A DNA stretch of 44,873 nt from Chlamydia sp. 17-3921 (GCF_902705545.1 NZ_CACSHH010000002.1:1-44873); one strand, 5' to 3'; positions 34,701 to 43,315 are shown, numbered from the stretch's first letter. Numbers and translations: made by a program. The notes: generated by a model not told the origin, from the letters alone.

Positions 34701-35985
34701 CATTTGCAAGAGCTTGTCCTATATTTCTAATAAAGTTAATTGTACCAGAGTTTTCTGAAATTTTCGCTACATCCAGTGAAAAAATTGCTCCTCCACCTAC
34801 ATAAGTCCCTATTGCAGTAATATTTCCCCCCTGATTTTCAGAAAAAGAAATGTCTCCTAAATTTTCAGAAATAAGGACATTGGTCCCCCATAAAGCTCCT
34901 CCTCCAGTATAATTTCTTTCGCGAGCCATCGTTTTAACCGCTGAAGCACTTATATTCTTAGTGAAATACACAGAACCAACGTTATTACTTATCTCGATAC
35001 AATCAGGCAAAGCAAGATTTGTAAGGTAAGACCCACAAAAAATAGCGCCTCCAGCACAATCTGCTTTATTTTCTTCAAATTGAAGAACACCCAAATTGTT
35101 TTTTATGCAAACATTCTGTTTTGTTCGAATAGCACCTCCATACTTATTCGCAGAATTATTCTTAAATAGAATATCCCCAGTAGTTTCAGAAAGCAGCATA
35201 CTCTCACCAAGAATAGCTCCACCAGAAGCTTGAGCAGTATTGTCACAACATTGGATGTTTTGATTTCCTATAAAAGAAATAGAACCAAAAGAAAGTATAG
35301 CTCCACCACCTTCCATAGGTGTTAAATCTATATCAGAATTTACTAGGGATTTATTTTCGAGAAAAACTAGAGAGCCAGAATTATTTTGAAATACAATATC
35401 TTTTAGAGCAAAAATTGCTCCACCACTCCCAAAGGATTCACAACGACAAAAACTTGAACCTTCAGCTAGTGATTTAAATACAACATCTGCCTCAGAATAT
35501 ATTGTAGAACCAGATCTAAAAGATTTTATATTTTCAAAATTCATTTTAGAACTAGATTCTGAACCAGAAAAAATTAATCCCTGATAGGGCAAACCTTGTG
35601 AAGAACTTAAAGAATTCTTTCTTTCATAAAGAAACACCAAACCTTGACTTCGGCTATAATCAATGAAGTCCTCAAAAGAATGAGCCATAAAAGGCTCATT
35701 AGGTAACACAACTAAATCCGACCAAGAAAGAGGTGCGTCTATAGAATATATGGTAGTTTCATTAGTGACATGTTGTAACTTTGACAGAGAAACATAATCT
35801 AAGCCTAGTCCAGAAGCACCTTCTGTTAACTCTATAGTTGGAAGAGGAGTTTTATCAATAATTTCATCTGCAAAAACACACGAATTCTTTAACTGCCAAC
35901 TCACCCCTCCAGCAATTAGTATCGCCATAACTACAGAATGAGAAAATGAAGTTTTTTGATACTTTCTAATTCTTTCTTTAACCAT
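31753..35985 (-). CDS. pmpD: Polymorphic membrane protein D, autotransporter adhesin
   Basis: PmpD is a type V autotransporter displayed on the elementary body and involved in host-cell attachment. A signal peptide ends near CVFA|DEII (residue 38). The passenger (about 150-830) carries about 15 GGA(I/L) and at least 16 FxxN motifs in alternation, the Pmp hallmark. A Pmp middle domain follows. The beta-barrel spans about 1125-1410 and ends RVIF with the terminal Phe needed by BAM. A repeat-free linker near residues 430-485, rich in Ser, Gln and charged residues, interrupts the repeats. At 1410 residues it is shorter than C. trachomatis (about 1530) or C. pneumoniae Pmp21 (about 1609), from memory. 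The ATG at 35985 has AGGG 10 nt upstream; a TTG precedes it by 6 nt. Confidence 0.95.
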   Translation of the reverse strand: MVKERIRKYQKTSFSHSVVMAILIAGGVSWQLKNSCVFADEIIDKTPLPTIELTEGASGLGLDYVSLSKLQHVTNETTIYSIDAPLSWSDLVVLPNEPFMAHSFEDFIDYSRSQGLVFLYERKNSLSSSQGLPYQGLIFSGSESSSKMNFENIKSFRSGSTIYSEADVVFKSLAEGSSFCRCESFGSGGAIFALKDIVFQNNSGSLVFLENKSLVNSDIDLTPMEGGGAILSFGSISFIGNQNIQCCDNTAQASGGAILGESMLLSETTGDILFKNNSANKYGGAIRTKQNVCIKNNLGVLQFEENKADCAGGAIFCGSYLTNLALPDCIEISNNVGSVYFTKNISASAVKTMARERNYTGGGALWGTNVLISENLGDISFSENQGGNITAIGTYVGGGAIFSLDVAKISENSGTINFIRNIGQALANVPLPASSTEDGVKTLDSSQNQKEIDSKLQTASLDSALQRNASTEDKILSPDQVLEDIRGGGAIFAKKIEITNNTGHLGFGYNSGGGAELSLPNDRAVVGGGALLGIFEVSLQENNSVSFSDNITSGVKDCGGAILSRSIKLEGNSKLAFTSNGSSFLGGAICALEGTVDLKNNMGPVSFIDNRTRFGGGAISSSKASVTITGNQGFLEFKNNIAYGHPVSEFLEEGQTDLSGRYSGGGAILAENFVEITNNSGDLLFSGNQAGAFGGAILVGSLESTSGNAFGEKVEDSNAVVSIVGNSGNIIFSGNSTTVAISEKDKRYGGGAIHTKELNVSENGLVAFYNNRAATGAAVRISEGGSMSLQASKGDIIFQGNINFNGDSEAIYLAGTRSKIRELSAASGRSIVFKDGITFENLVIRKGSDGNPLNDPLFFNSKEKDHQGTILFSQAISKIPQTAILQGGTLALTGNAELCLGGLKQELGSEILLEAGTTLRIYDKFLSKEETKSLIIPKEEASRFPKSSEDFASSVALEPLAFLDLNNLSIDISSFSESLEKDELLPPQVVVPVDSVEGLQDVRLKIVDSTGLGYENHSLLSSPKNISLIAFSTSLKDVVSPVTEASLSNIKVDIALPEMSAETYGHAGVWSEARVEEGKLVIDWEPTGYNLNPEKQGSLVLNTLWGVGEDLRAIKLQQQFHNMTTQRMELDFSTNIWGAGFGTFANCSSETKIDGFTHRVGGYIVGMDTQLIEDFLIGGSFSQCLGYTSSTSYDARSDTSSYIGSGYLSILSGSWLFKGSFVYGQVANDLKTRYAGLGSSSANWNSQGFLADVRVDYRYIVNPRKFISAIVSTFVPFAEVEYIRIDLPEVKEIGNEARIFQQGRLENIAIPVGLTLEQNYSRGSHSEVNGLSVTYIFDVYRQQPESVISLPEAVFSWKGMGADVSPKAIRAQFNNDTEWSSYFSTHFGVNYEWREHINTLDINAGIRVIF

Positions 35986-36029
35986 AGTCAACCAACCCTA
36001 GCGATACTTATAAAACTAATTTTGCAAAA

Positions 36030-36059
36030 TATGTATCATTATCAATACGATCCCGTCAA
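36030..36059 (-). promoter_or_regulatory. Candidate promoter for pmpD
   Basis: On the minus strand TTGACG (36054-36059) and TACATA (36030-36035) are 18 bp apart. Immediately downstream, 36019-36030 is a perfect 12-bp palindrome (ATTTTGCAAAAT) that would span the transcription start, a natural operator position. Confidence 0.4.
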
Positions 36060-36082
36060 CAAAGAAAGGAATTACACAAAGA

Positions 36083-37039
36083 CTAAGAAATTAAACTAGT
36101 TAAAATTCGGCTACAAACACGAGCCTGAACGAGATCAATAGATCCCAGAATACATTGAAATAAAGAAGAAGTCTTAGCTTTTCCATGACACTTAATAACA
36201 AGCTTAGAAAGGCCGCAAACTATAGAACCAGGGTAAATAACACCATTTAATTGCTGTTTTAAAATGGTCTCTATTTTATCACCTAAAATATGACGTAAGA
36301 AATCGAAGACTCCTTCTGCGGTTTTGAGAAATACATTTCCAGTAAATCCGTCTGTAACAACAACATCTACAGAACCATGAAAAACATCTCCACTCTCAAT
36401 ATTGCCAACAAAAGCATCTTGAAAAATCTCTCGAAGTAAACGAAACGTCTGCCGATGGGACTCTGTTCCTTTACGCTCTTCGGAGCCAATATTAAGAAGA
36501 CCAACTTTGGGCTGTTCAACTCTTCCTAGGCATTGCCTATAAGCAATTCCCATGCGAGCAAAATTGATCATTTCCTCAGGTTTTACATTAACATTAGCGC
36601 CAACATCTAAAATCGCAGCTTTACCTTGCATTGTGGGAACGTGAACAAGCAAAGCTGGCCGAGATACAGTAGGAAAAACAGGAATTTTTGCTCGAGCTAA
36701 GGTAATCAATGCTCCAGTATTTCCAGACGAAATAAAAGCATCTAATTTATCTTCTCTTAAGTAATCAAGGCCCAAAGCCATAGAAGATGATTTTTTACGG
36801 ACAGCCGCTAAAGGAGAATCTTCCATTGTCACGAAAGTTTCTGCAACAACAATTTCAAGATCTTCACGAAGAGACTCTTTTATAATTTCCTCATGCACTT
36901 CCCTTGAAAGAAAAGCGGTAAAAATATACGGCATGGAAGCATCTTGGGAATTAAGTACATCTATCAATACTTTCCAAACAGTAAGAGGAGTATGATCTCC
37001 TCCCATGAGATCTATACCAATCCGTACTTTCATAAACAT
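36083..37039 (-). CDS. plsX: Phosphate acyltransferase PlsX
   Basis: PlsX converts acyl-ACP to acyl-phosphate at the membrane surface in phospholipid synthesis. The sequence has IGIDLMGGDHTP at the start, AVRKKSSSMALGL, FISSGNTGAL, ILDVGANVNVKPE and VVTDGFTGNVFLKTAEG, all PlsX blocks. Length 318 is normal. Starts at 37039 or 37033 (two residues later) cannot be separated by ribosome sites. It follows rpmF by 7 nt, the common rpmF-plsX arrangement. Confidence 0.96.
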   Translation of the reverse strand: MFMKVRIGIDLMGGDHTPLTVWKVLIDVLNSQDASMPYIFTAFLSREVHEEIIKESLREDLEIVVAETFVTMEDSPLAAVRKKSSSMALGLDYLREDKLDAFISSGNTGALITLARAKIPVFPTVSRPALLVHVPTMQGKAAILDVGANVNVKPEEMINFARMGIAYRQCLGRVEQPKVGLLNIGSEERKGTESHRQTFRLLREIFQDAFVGNIESGDVFHGSVDVVVTDGFTGNVFLKTAEGVFDFLRHILGDKIETILKQQLNGVIYPGSIVCGLSKLVIKCHGKAKTSSLFQCILGSIDLVQARVCSRILTSLIS

Positions 37040-37046
37040 GAAACTA

Positions 37047-37229
37047 TTATTTCTTTTCTACTGATAGAACGGACTTTCCATCATAAAAACCACAGGAAGA
37101 GCAGATAGTATGAGGTAAAAATGCTTGTTTGCAATTACTGCATACAGCTGTATTTCTCGGTTTTTTAGCGTGATGACTTCTTCGAATATTTTTACGTGAA
37201 TTACTATGTCGATTACGTGGTACTGCCAT
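37047..37229 (-). CDS. rpmF: 50S ribosomal protein L32
   Basis: L32 is a small large-subunit protein. The 60 residues begin MAVPRNRHSNSRKNIRRSHH, typical of L32, and carry a zinc ribbon with CSNC and CSSC (four Cys retained, so a zinc-binding C+ form). An AGGTAG ribosome site lies 5-6 nt before the ATG and lies just beyond the stop codon (37240-37242) of the decayed gene upstream, so rpmF was probably the second gene of an operon. Confidence 0.97.
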   Translation of the reverse strand: MAVPRNRHSNSRKNIRRSHHAKKPRNTAVCSNCKQAFLPHTICSSCGFYDGKSVLSVEKK

Positions 37230-37239
37230 TTTTCTACCT

Positions 37240-37676
37240 TTATAAAAGCTTAAAGGGATTCTCTCCCTCTATTTTTCCCAAAAATTTTACAATAACTTTT
37301 CTTTCGGAACACTCTTGAAAACCGCTGCTCTCAAAAAGAAGTTCTTGACACACTAGTGATCTGTCATCAAGAACCTCGGATTCTTCATGGTGAATTAAAT
37401 GATAAAGCTCTACCGGTTGTGCATCATAAAATTTGTACTACACACTGAACAACGCCCTCCAACAAAGCGTTAAGATTCAATAACATTTATCGGCTTCCAT
37501 CCACTATTCCAAACTCCCTATTATTTCGATTGGTTAGCAGAAAAGCTTGTCTTCTCTCTCACAAATATACTAGGAATCTAGGTATAGCGAATCTCTTCTC
37601 TTTCTCCAGGAAACTTCAGACAACAAACATATAATTTTAAATTGTTAATCCGATCTACAAAATAACCTTTCGTCAA
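37240..37676 (-). pseudogene. Decayed DUF177/YceD-like gene upstream of rpmF
   Basis: No intact gene lies here, but the minus strand reads as broken coding sequence. One frame gives VDRINNLKLYVCCLKFPGER then EEIRYT, a TAG, IPSIFVREKTSFSANQSK, TAA TAG, and later GGRCSVCSTNF. The frame then shifts and 65 open codons (37240-37437) run ...VLDDRSLVCQELLFESSG... to a TAA at 37240-37242, just before the rpmF ribosome site. Position directly before rpmF-plsX, total length (about 145 codons), a CxxC element and the D(x3)LVxQELL pattern fit DUF177 (YceD), the usual gene here in bacteria. At least four in-frame stops and one frameshift argue against a single sequencing error. Family identity is inference; C. 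trachomatis has the hypothetical CT809 at this position. Confidence 0.55.
37341..37374. repeat. 8-bp inverted repeat inside the decayed gene
   Basis: GTTCTTGA (37341-37348) and TCAAGAAC (37367-37374) are exact reverse complements with an 18-nt spacer. On the minus strand the hairpin is followed by TTCTTTTTG, terminator-like, which would cut off transcripts entering rpmF from upstream. It also lies inside former coding sequence, so it may be incidental. Confidence 0.4.
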
Positions 37677-37886
37677 AACGCTACTACATTAGAAAAACAG
37701 CATAGCAAAGATAGAGATTATAGAAAACAAAGACATATTTAAATCTAATTGAGAAATAACATTAAAAAGTCTCACTATTTTTAATTTTCTTTTAAAAAAC
37801 CCACCCTCTATTTCTGTAGAATTTTTTACCTAATTTTTATAGAATCTCTCACTAAACTTATTCACGAATAATGAAATAAGTTTCCT

Positions 37887-37931
37887 TTTCTGTAAAAACC
37901 GCTCCTCTTTCAATAGCGCGCTATACAGAAA
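37887..37931 (+). promoter_or_regulatory. Nested inverted repeats in the rne leader
   Basis: TTTCTGTA (37887-37894) pairs with TACAGAAA (37924-37931). Within this, 37913-37924 is a perfect 12-bp palindrome (ATAGCGCGCTAT). The structure ends 11 nt before the ribosome site AAGGAAG and 21 nt before the rne ATG. In E. coli, hairpins of the rne 5' UTR let RNase E cleave its own message; the same role here is inference. The stretch 37677-37886 shows no gene or clear motif. Confidence 0.45.
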
Positions 37932-37952
37932 TGGACAGACATAAGGAAGATC

Positions 37953-39479
37953 ATGGAAAACGACATCCTACTCAATATAGAATCTAAAGAAATTCGTTAT
38001 GCACACTTGCAGAATGGTCAGCTTTTTGATCTCATTATTGAAAGAAAAAAAATCCGCCAATTAAAGGGAAATATTTATAGAGGTCGAGTAACAAATATTT
38101 TAAAAAACATTCAATCTGCTTTTATTAATATTGACGAAAGAGAGAACGGTTTCATCCATATTTCAGATATTTTAGAAAATTCTAAAAAATTTGAACAAAT
38201 GTTCGATACAGATCCCGAAACACTTCCACAGCCATCATCAGAAGAAGCTCCTATTGAAAATCTTTTGGAACTTGATAGCCCTGTGCTTGTCCAAGTTGTT
38301 AAAGAGCCAATTGGAAGCAAGGGAGCTAGACTAACTTCTAATATTTCTATCCCTGGACGTTATCTAGTCCTATTACCAAACTCTCCCCACCGGGGTGTTT
38401 CTCGAAAAATCGAAGATGTTCAAATGAGAGAACATTTAAAACAACTGATACGCTCTTTTGAAATGCCTCAAGATATGGGGCTTATCTGTCGTACGGCAAG
38501 TACAACAGCATCTACAGAAGTTTTAATTAATGAGGCCCACGATTTACTGCTGATTTGGAAAAATATCTTAGAAAAATACCACTCTACAGACCAATCCTGC
38601 CTTCTATACGAAGAAACTGATATATTAAAAAAAGCTGTTATCACTTGTATAGATAAGAGCTATAAGCGCCTACTTATAGATGACTATGCAACATATCAAA
38701 AATGCAAACGTATGTTAAAAAAATATGCTCCAGATTCTTCCGTAAAAATAGAATATTATAGAGATTCTAATCCTATGTTTGAGCGGTTCAATCTTGAAAA
38801 AGAGATAGATAAGGCAACCAAAAGGAAAATCTGGCTTTCTAGTGGTGGCTATCTATTTTTTGATAAGACAGAAGCTATGCATACAGTTGACGTCAACTCA
38901 GGAAGGAGTACTCAAATAGAAAGTGGTGTTGAAGAAACTCTTGTGCAGATTAATTTAGAAGCTGCAGAAGAAATTGCTCGACAATTACGCCTTCGCAATA
39001 TTGGAGGTCTGATTATCGTCGATTTTATCGACATGAAATCTAGAAAAAATCAACGTCGGGTTCTAGAGCGATTGAAAGAGCACATGAAATACGACGCTGC
39101 ACGTTGTACAATTTTAAGTATGAGCGAATTCAGCTTAGTAGAAATGACAAGGCAAAGAAATCGAGAATCTCTAATGCAAACACTGTTTACAACGTGTCCA
39201 TATTGTAACGGTAATGCAACAATAAAAACACCAGAAAGCATAGTCATAGAAATTGAAAGAAGCCTAAAAAAAGCTATAAGTCATAAAGAACACTTAAATC
39301 TTTGTTTAGTTGTACATCCAGAAATTGCTAGCTATATGCAACAAGAAGGAAGCGATGAAGAGCTTTTTTCTTTAGCCAAACATTTGAAAGCCAAACTTCA
39401 AATCTCAACAGCAGATACTTTGCACCTAAATCATTACCAATTTTTATCACTGATTACAGGTGAAAGTATAGACTTATAA
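37953..39479 (+). CDS. rng: Ribonuclease E/G family endoribonuclease
   Basis: A 508-residue single-strand-specific endoribonuclease, about the size of RNase G, without the long RNase E degradosome tail. An S1 RNA-binding domain lies at about residues 34-120 (GNIYRGRVTNILKNIQSAF, GFIHISDI). The catalytic Mg-binding Asp residues are in HTVDVNSGRS and GLIIVDFIDMKS. CPYCNG near residue 415 is the zinc-link Cys pair that joins subunits. It probably carries out rRNA maturation and mRNA decay. The start has AAGGAAG. It heads a tight plus-strand group with plsB (7 nt) and the M16 lipoprotein. It is also named cafA or rne in chlamydial genomes. Confidence 0.94.
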   Translation: MENDILLNIESKEIRYAHLQNGQLFDLIIERKKIRQLKGNIYRGRVTNILKNIQSAFINIDERENGFIHISDILENSKKFEQMFDTDPETLPQPSSEEAPIENLLELDSPVLVQVVKEPIGSKGARLTSNISIPGRYLVLLPNSPHRGVSRKIEDVQMREHLKQLIRSFEMPQDMGLICRTASTTASTEVLINEAHDLLLIWKNILEKYHSTDQSCLLYEETDILKKAVITCIDKSYKRLLIDDYATYQKCKRMLKKYAPDSSVKIEYYRDSNPMFERFNLEKEIDKATKRKIWLSSGGYLFFDKTEAMHTVDVNSGRSTQIESGVEETLVQINLEAAEEIARQLRLRNIGGLIIVDFIDMKSRKNQRRVLERLKEHMKYDAARCTILSMSEFSLVEMTRQRNRESLMQTLFTTCPYCNGNATIKTPESIVIEIERSLKKAISHKEHLNLCLVVHPEIASYMQQEGSDEELFSLAKHLKAKLQISTADTLHLNHYQFLSLITGESIDL

Positions 39480-39486
39480 GGTAGTC

Positions 39487-40482
39487 ATGCTCTTTTCGAC
39501 CTATTTACAACAAGCCATAAGAAATTACTGTCTTCCAGAACCTCTGCATCAAAAATTTTCTATATTTTATCACAATTACGTTGAAGCAGCTTTGAAAAAA
39601 AGCTCACAAGAAGTAGCTGAAGCCCTTTGTCTTCAATGGCTAAAGATTGTCATAGAAGACCTGAAAAACCCTTTCATTTTCCTACCATATCATAAGAAAA
39701 TTCGCTCTCCCATTGATCTTTTTCATTTTGGCATCGAATTTTTCTCCGTTCTCATAGACGATGAAAATTCTCGAGTTGTCAATATAGAACAACTTGATTC
39801 TATTCAACAATATATATCTCGTGGAGACAACGTCATTTTATTAGCAAACCATCAAACAGAGTGTGATCCACAATTGATGTACTACTCGTTAGGGAAAAAG
39901 TATCCAAAGTTAATTGAAAACATGATTTTTATTGCTGGAGATCGAGTAACTTCAGATCCTTTAGCTCGTCCTTTCAGTATGGGTTGCGACTTATTATGTA
40001 TCTATTCTAAACGCCATATTGACTCTCCTCCTGAACAACGAAAGGAGAAACTACATCACAATCAAAAAAGTATGAGAACCTTAAAAACACTTTTACATGA
40101 AGGAGGAAAGTTCATATATGTAGCTCCTGCTGGAGGACGAGATAGAAAAAACCAATTTGGAGAACTTTATCCTGCAGAATTTCATCCAGACAGTATTGAA
40201 ATGTTCCGACTTCTAGCTAAGTCCTCAAGAAAACCTACACATTTTTATCCCTTTGCATTAAAAACATACGATATTCTTCCTCCACCTCCAACTATAGAAA
40301 AATCTGTAGGAGAATATCGAGCGATTTTCTTTGCTCCCATACTTTTCAACTTTGGTTCAGAAATTGTATTAGATCAGTTATGCTCTTCAGAAGAACTTGA
40401 GAATCAAGATAAATTTGCTCAAAGAAGCTTGCGAGCTAATAAAATTTTCTCAATTGTAAAGCAGTTATATGAGGATTTGTAA
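39487..40482 (+). CDS. plsB: Glycerol-3-phosphate acyltransferase, chloroplast-like
   Basis: This enzyme acylates sn-glycerol-3-phosphate at position 1 using acyl-ACP, starting phospholipid synthesis. At 331 residues it resembles plant plastid GPAT rather than the 800-residue E. coli PlsB. Motif I NHxxxxD is ILLANHQTECDP, GDRV is motif II, and APAGGRDR is motif III. An N-terminal helical region of about 100 residues precedes the acyltransferase domain, as in the plastid enzyme. The plastid likeness of this chlamydial gene is well known. It ends 1 nt before the next start codon. Confidence 0.94.
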   Translation: MLFSTYLQQAIRNYCLPEPLHQKFSIFYHNYVEAALKKSSQEVAEALCLQWLKIVIEDLKNPFIFLPYHKKIRSPIDLFHFGIEFFSVLIDDENSRVVNIEQLDSIQQYISRGDNVILLANHQTECDPQLMYYSLGKKYPKLIENMIFIAGDRVTSDPLARPFSMGCDLLCIYSKRHIDSPPEQRKEKLHHNQKSMRTLKTLLHEGGKFIYVAPAGGRDRKNQFGELYPAEFHPDSIEMFRLLAKSSRKPTHFYPFALKTYDILPPPPTIEKSVGEYRAIFFAPILFNFGSEIVLDQLCSSEELENQDKFAQRSLRANKIFSIVKQLYEDL

Positions 40483-40483
40483 A

Positions 40484-43315
40484 ATGCTAAAGCAAAAATC
40501 TTATGCTTTTTTACTCTGCTTGTCTCTACTAATTACATCTTGTAAGCAACAACATCAAATTATCTCTGACCAATGTCCTTTACAAATACTTACTACAGCA
40601 ATTGCAAATCAGAAAATTGCTAAAGTGATTTGTAGTAATGGTTTGCCTTTACTTATTGTTTCTGCACCAAACCAGCCTACATCAGGAGCAGCTTTACTCG
40701 TAAAAACAGGAAGCAATGCAGATCCCGTAGAATATCCAGGAATGGCACACTTTACAGAACACTGTGTCTTCTTAGGAAATAAAAAATATCCTAGCGTTTC
40801 AAGTTTTTCACATATATTAAGTAACCATAATGGGACTCGTAATGCTTTTACAACACCAGCAACAACAACTTATCTTTTTTCTATAGAACGCTCAGCATTT
40901 GCCGAAGCTATTGATCAGTTTGTTCATCTTTTTATTCATCCTCTATTCCGTCAAGAAGATCTTGATAGAGAGAAACACGCAGTACATCAAGAATTTACTG
41001 CACATCCTCAATCAGATGGAAGACGAATTCATCGCATCCAACAACTAATTTCTCCAATAGGGCATCCAATTCATCGTTTTAGTTGTGGAAATATTTCTAC
41101 TTTATCTTCAATAACTTCAGAAAAAATGGCAGAATGGTTTGGCAAGCACTATTCACCAGAAAATATGTGCGCTATAGCATATACTTCCGACCCTCTTCCA
41201 AAAGCTATAAAATCTCTATCTAAAGTCTTTTCACAGATCCCTGTATTAAAGACTTATGAAAAACAAAAATACTTTCTTCCTTCAGAAGATATATCTTCAC
41301 CAAAGCAAATTTTCATAAATAAAGCGATACAACCAATTTCTTGCTTAGAAATCTACTGGCACCTTTACCACCCTTTATCAGAAATTTCTCAGGGATGTTA
41401 TGCAGCTTTATCACGAATACTTAAACATGAAGGAACAAATAGCCTTGCTTCAATGCTAAAAGAAAAACAATTAATCACAAAAATTGATGTTGATCTAGGA
41501 AAAAGCTCTTTAAATACAAAAGACTTCTATATCTACTACGAACTCACTCAAAAAGGAGAAGAGAATTATTCTCAAATACTTCAATATACATTCCAATATC
41601 TCCAAAAAATTCAGCAACAAAAAATTCCGAGTTACTGTGCTCAAGAGCTTTCTACCATTAATGCTTTAGAATACAGTTATTCTTCAAAAACGGAATTGTT
41701 TGGTTTACTTACGGAACAAATCTTAGAACTTGCCAATGAAGATTTAGCAACTTATCCCCATCGCACTTTAATTTATCCTGAGTATACGCAAAAACAAGAG
41801 GCAGATCTTTTAAAAATTATCGCAAATCCTGAGCAAGCGCGCTATGTTATCTCAATAAAAAACCCTGAAAATTGGACGAATATTAAAGAGCATTACGATG
41901 ATATTTTTGACATGACATACTATTCTAAATCTTTAGAGAAAGAGCTTCTGTTATGTAGAACAGCGTCATCAGAAGATACCATGAAACTTCCTGAACCTAA
42001 TATCTTCCTTCCCAAAGATATTATTATACCAACATCAATAATATCCTCAGAAAAGACTCTTTTTCCCTTCACTCCAATTTTAAAGCACAAAGATGATAAG
42101 CTAACCTTTTACTATTGTGAAGATCATTACTATACAGCACCAAAAATTGCGACACATCTTCGCATTCGTACTCCTCAAATTTCAAGAAAAGAACCACAAA
42201 CTTTAGTAAACACAGAGCTGTACTGTTTAGCTTTAAACGAAAAACTTCTTGAACTCTACCATCCAGCGACATTAGCTGGACTTTCTTTTGTTTCTTTATT
42301 AGGTGGTGAAGGCATAGATCTAAAAATTACAGGCTATACAGCAACAGCACCAATTCTTCTTAAATCTATTTTAGAATCTATATCTCAAGTATCTATTAGT
42401 GAAGCCAAGTTTGATATATATAAACAACGACTCTTAGAAGATTATGAAAAAGCTCTTCGAGCTTGTCCCATACGTGCAGGTCTTGATGAATTATTTTCTC
42501 AAACTATTGAGAATGTATATTCTCATACAAAAAAACGAACTCTTCTCCAAAATCTTTCTTTTGAACAATTTCAAAATTTTTCTTCGAGATTATTCGAACA
42601 AATCTATTTAGAAGTTATGTTGCTAGGGCATCTTTCACACTCCCAACAACAAGACTATATAGCCATTTTTCAAGATTTTACCACTACTATCCCTGCATAC
42701 AATGCGCAACCTTTCTACTATCAACTACAAAAAGAAGTTCCTACTTTTATTCAATATAACTATCCCTTAACAACAAATGGTATGCTGTTATTACTTCAAG
42801 ACACAAGCTCTCCCTCTTTTCAAGGTCTTGTTGCTACAGAAATGTTATTCGAATGGTTACATCATATTACTTTTGAGGAGTTGAGAACGCAACAACAGTT
42901 GGGCTATATGGTTGGAGCCCGATATCGAGAATTAGCCTCAAGACCTTTTGGCTTCTTTTATATCCGCTCTGACGCCTATTCCCCAGAAGATCTTATTATC
43001 AAAACACAAGAATTCATAAGTAATGTTGTACAAAAACCAGAAATGTTTGGAATGTCTCCAGAATATTTCCAAAATTTGAAAATAGCTTATATTAATAAGA
43101 TTCGTGAACCAGAAAATTCTTTTGAAATCACTAATACTATCTTGTTTTCTTTAGCATTTGAAAAACCTCATGAACAATTTTCATCTCTAAACCAAAAGAT
43201 AGCCATCGCCGAGGCAATGAATTATAAAGAATTTTTAGTCTATTCCCAAGCCTTTTTGACAGAACAATTAGGACAAAAAATTCCTGTTTATATCCAGGGG
43301 AAATCTGCTACCTAA
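40484..43315 (+). CDS. ptr: M16 insulinase/pitrilysin-like metalloprotease, predicted lipoprotein
   Basis: A 943-residue M16A-type zinc protease with two homologous halves. The signal sequence MLKQKSYAFLLCLSLLITSC ends in a lipobox, making C20 the lipidated residue, so the enzyme is probably periplasmic, tethered to a membrane. The inverted zinc motif is H89-E92-H93 (HFTEHCVFLG), with the distal Glu in HAVHQEFTAH. RTQQQLGYMVGARYRE in the last quarter is the conserved Arg/Tyr substrate site of insulysins. Start at 40484 is set by GAGG 9 nt upstream, directly after plsB. It would clear peptides from the envelope. The 3' end overlaps the convergent gene by 8 bp. Corresponds to C. trachomatis CT806. 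Confidence 0.93.
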   Translation: MLKQKSYAFLLCLSLLITSCKQQHQIISDQCPLQILTTAIANQKIAKVICSNGLPLLIVSAPNQPTSGAALLVKTGSNADPVEYPGMAHFTEHCVFLGNKKYPSVSSFSHILSNHNGTRNAFTTPATTTYLFSIERSAFAEAIDQFVHLFIHPLFRQEDLDREKHAVHQEFTAHPQSDGRRIHRIQQLISPIGHPIHRFSCGNISTLSSITSEKMAEWFGKHYSPENMCAIAYTSDPLPKAIKSLSKVFSQIPVLKTYEKQKYFLPSEDISSPKQIFINKAIQPISCLEIYWHLYHPLSEISQGCYAALSRILKHEGTNSLASMLKEKQLITKIDVDLGKSSLNTKDFYIYYELTQKGEENYSQILQYTFQYLQKIQQQKIPSYCAQELSTINALEYSYSSKTELFGLLTEQILELANEDLATYPHRTLIYPEYTQKQEADLLKIIANPEQARYVISIKNPENWTNIKEHYDDIFDMTYYSKSLEKELLLCRTASSEDTMKLPEPNIFLPKDIIIPTSIISSEKTLFPFTPILKHKDDKLTFYYCEDHYYTAPKIATHLRIRTPQISRKEPQTLVNTELYCLALNEKLLELYHPATLAGLSFVSLLGGEGIDLKITGYTATAPILLKSILESISQVSISEAKFDIYKQRLLEDYEKALRACPIRAGLDELFSQTIENVYSHTKKRTLLQNLSFEQFQNFSSRLFEQIYLEVMLLGHLSHSQQQDYIAIFQDFTTTIPAYNAQPFYYQLQKEVPTFIQYNYPLTTNGMLLLLQDTSSPSFQGLVATEMLFEWLHHITFEELRTQQQLGYMVGARYRELASRPFGFFYIRSDAYSPEDLIIKTQEFISNVVQKPEMFGMSPEYFQNLKIAYINKIREPENSFEITNTILFSLAFEKPHEQFSSLNQKIAIAEAMNYKEFLVYSQAFLTEQLGQKIPVYIQGKSAT

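Noticed and set aside
37331-37374. Minus-strand terminator of an unknown small RNA
   Set aside because: The hairpin plus T-rich tail looks right, but it lies in frame inside the 65-codon open stretch of a decayed gene, so coding origin explains the sequence better. Kept only as an inverted repeat.
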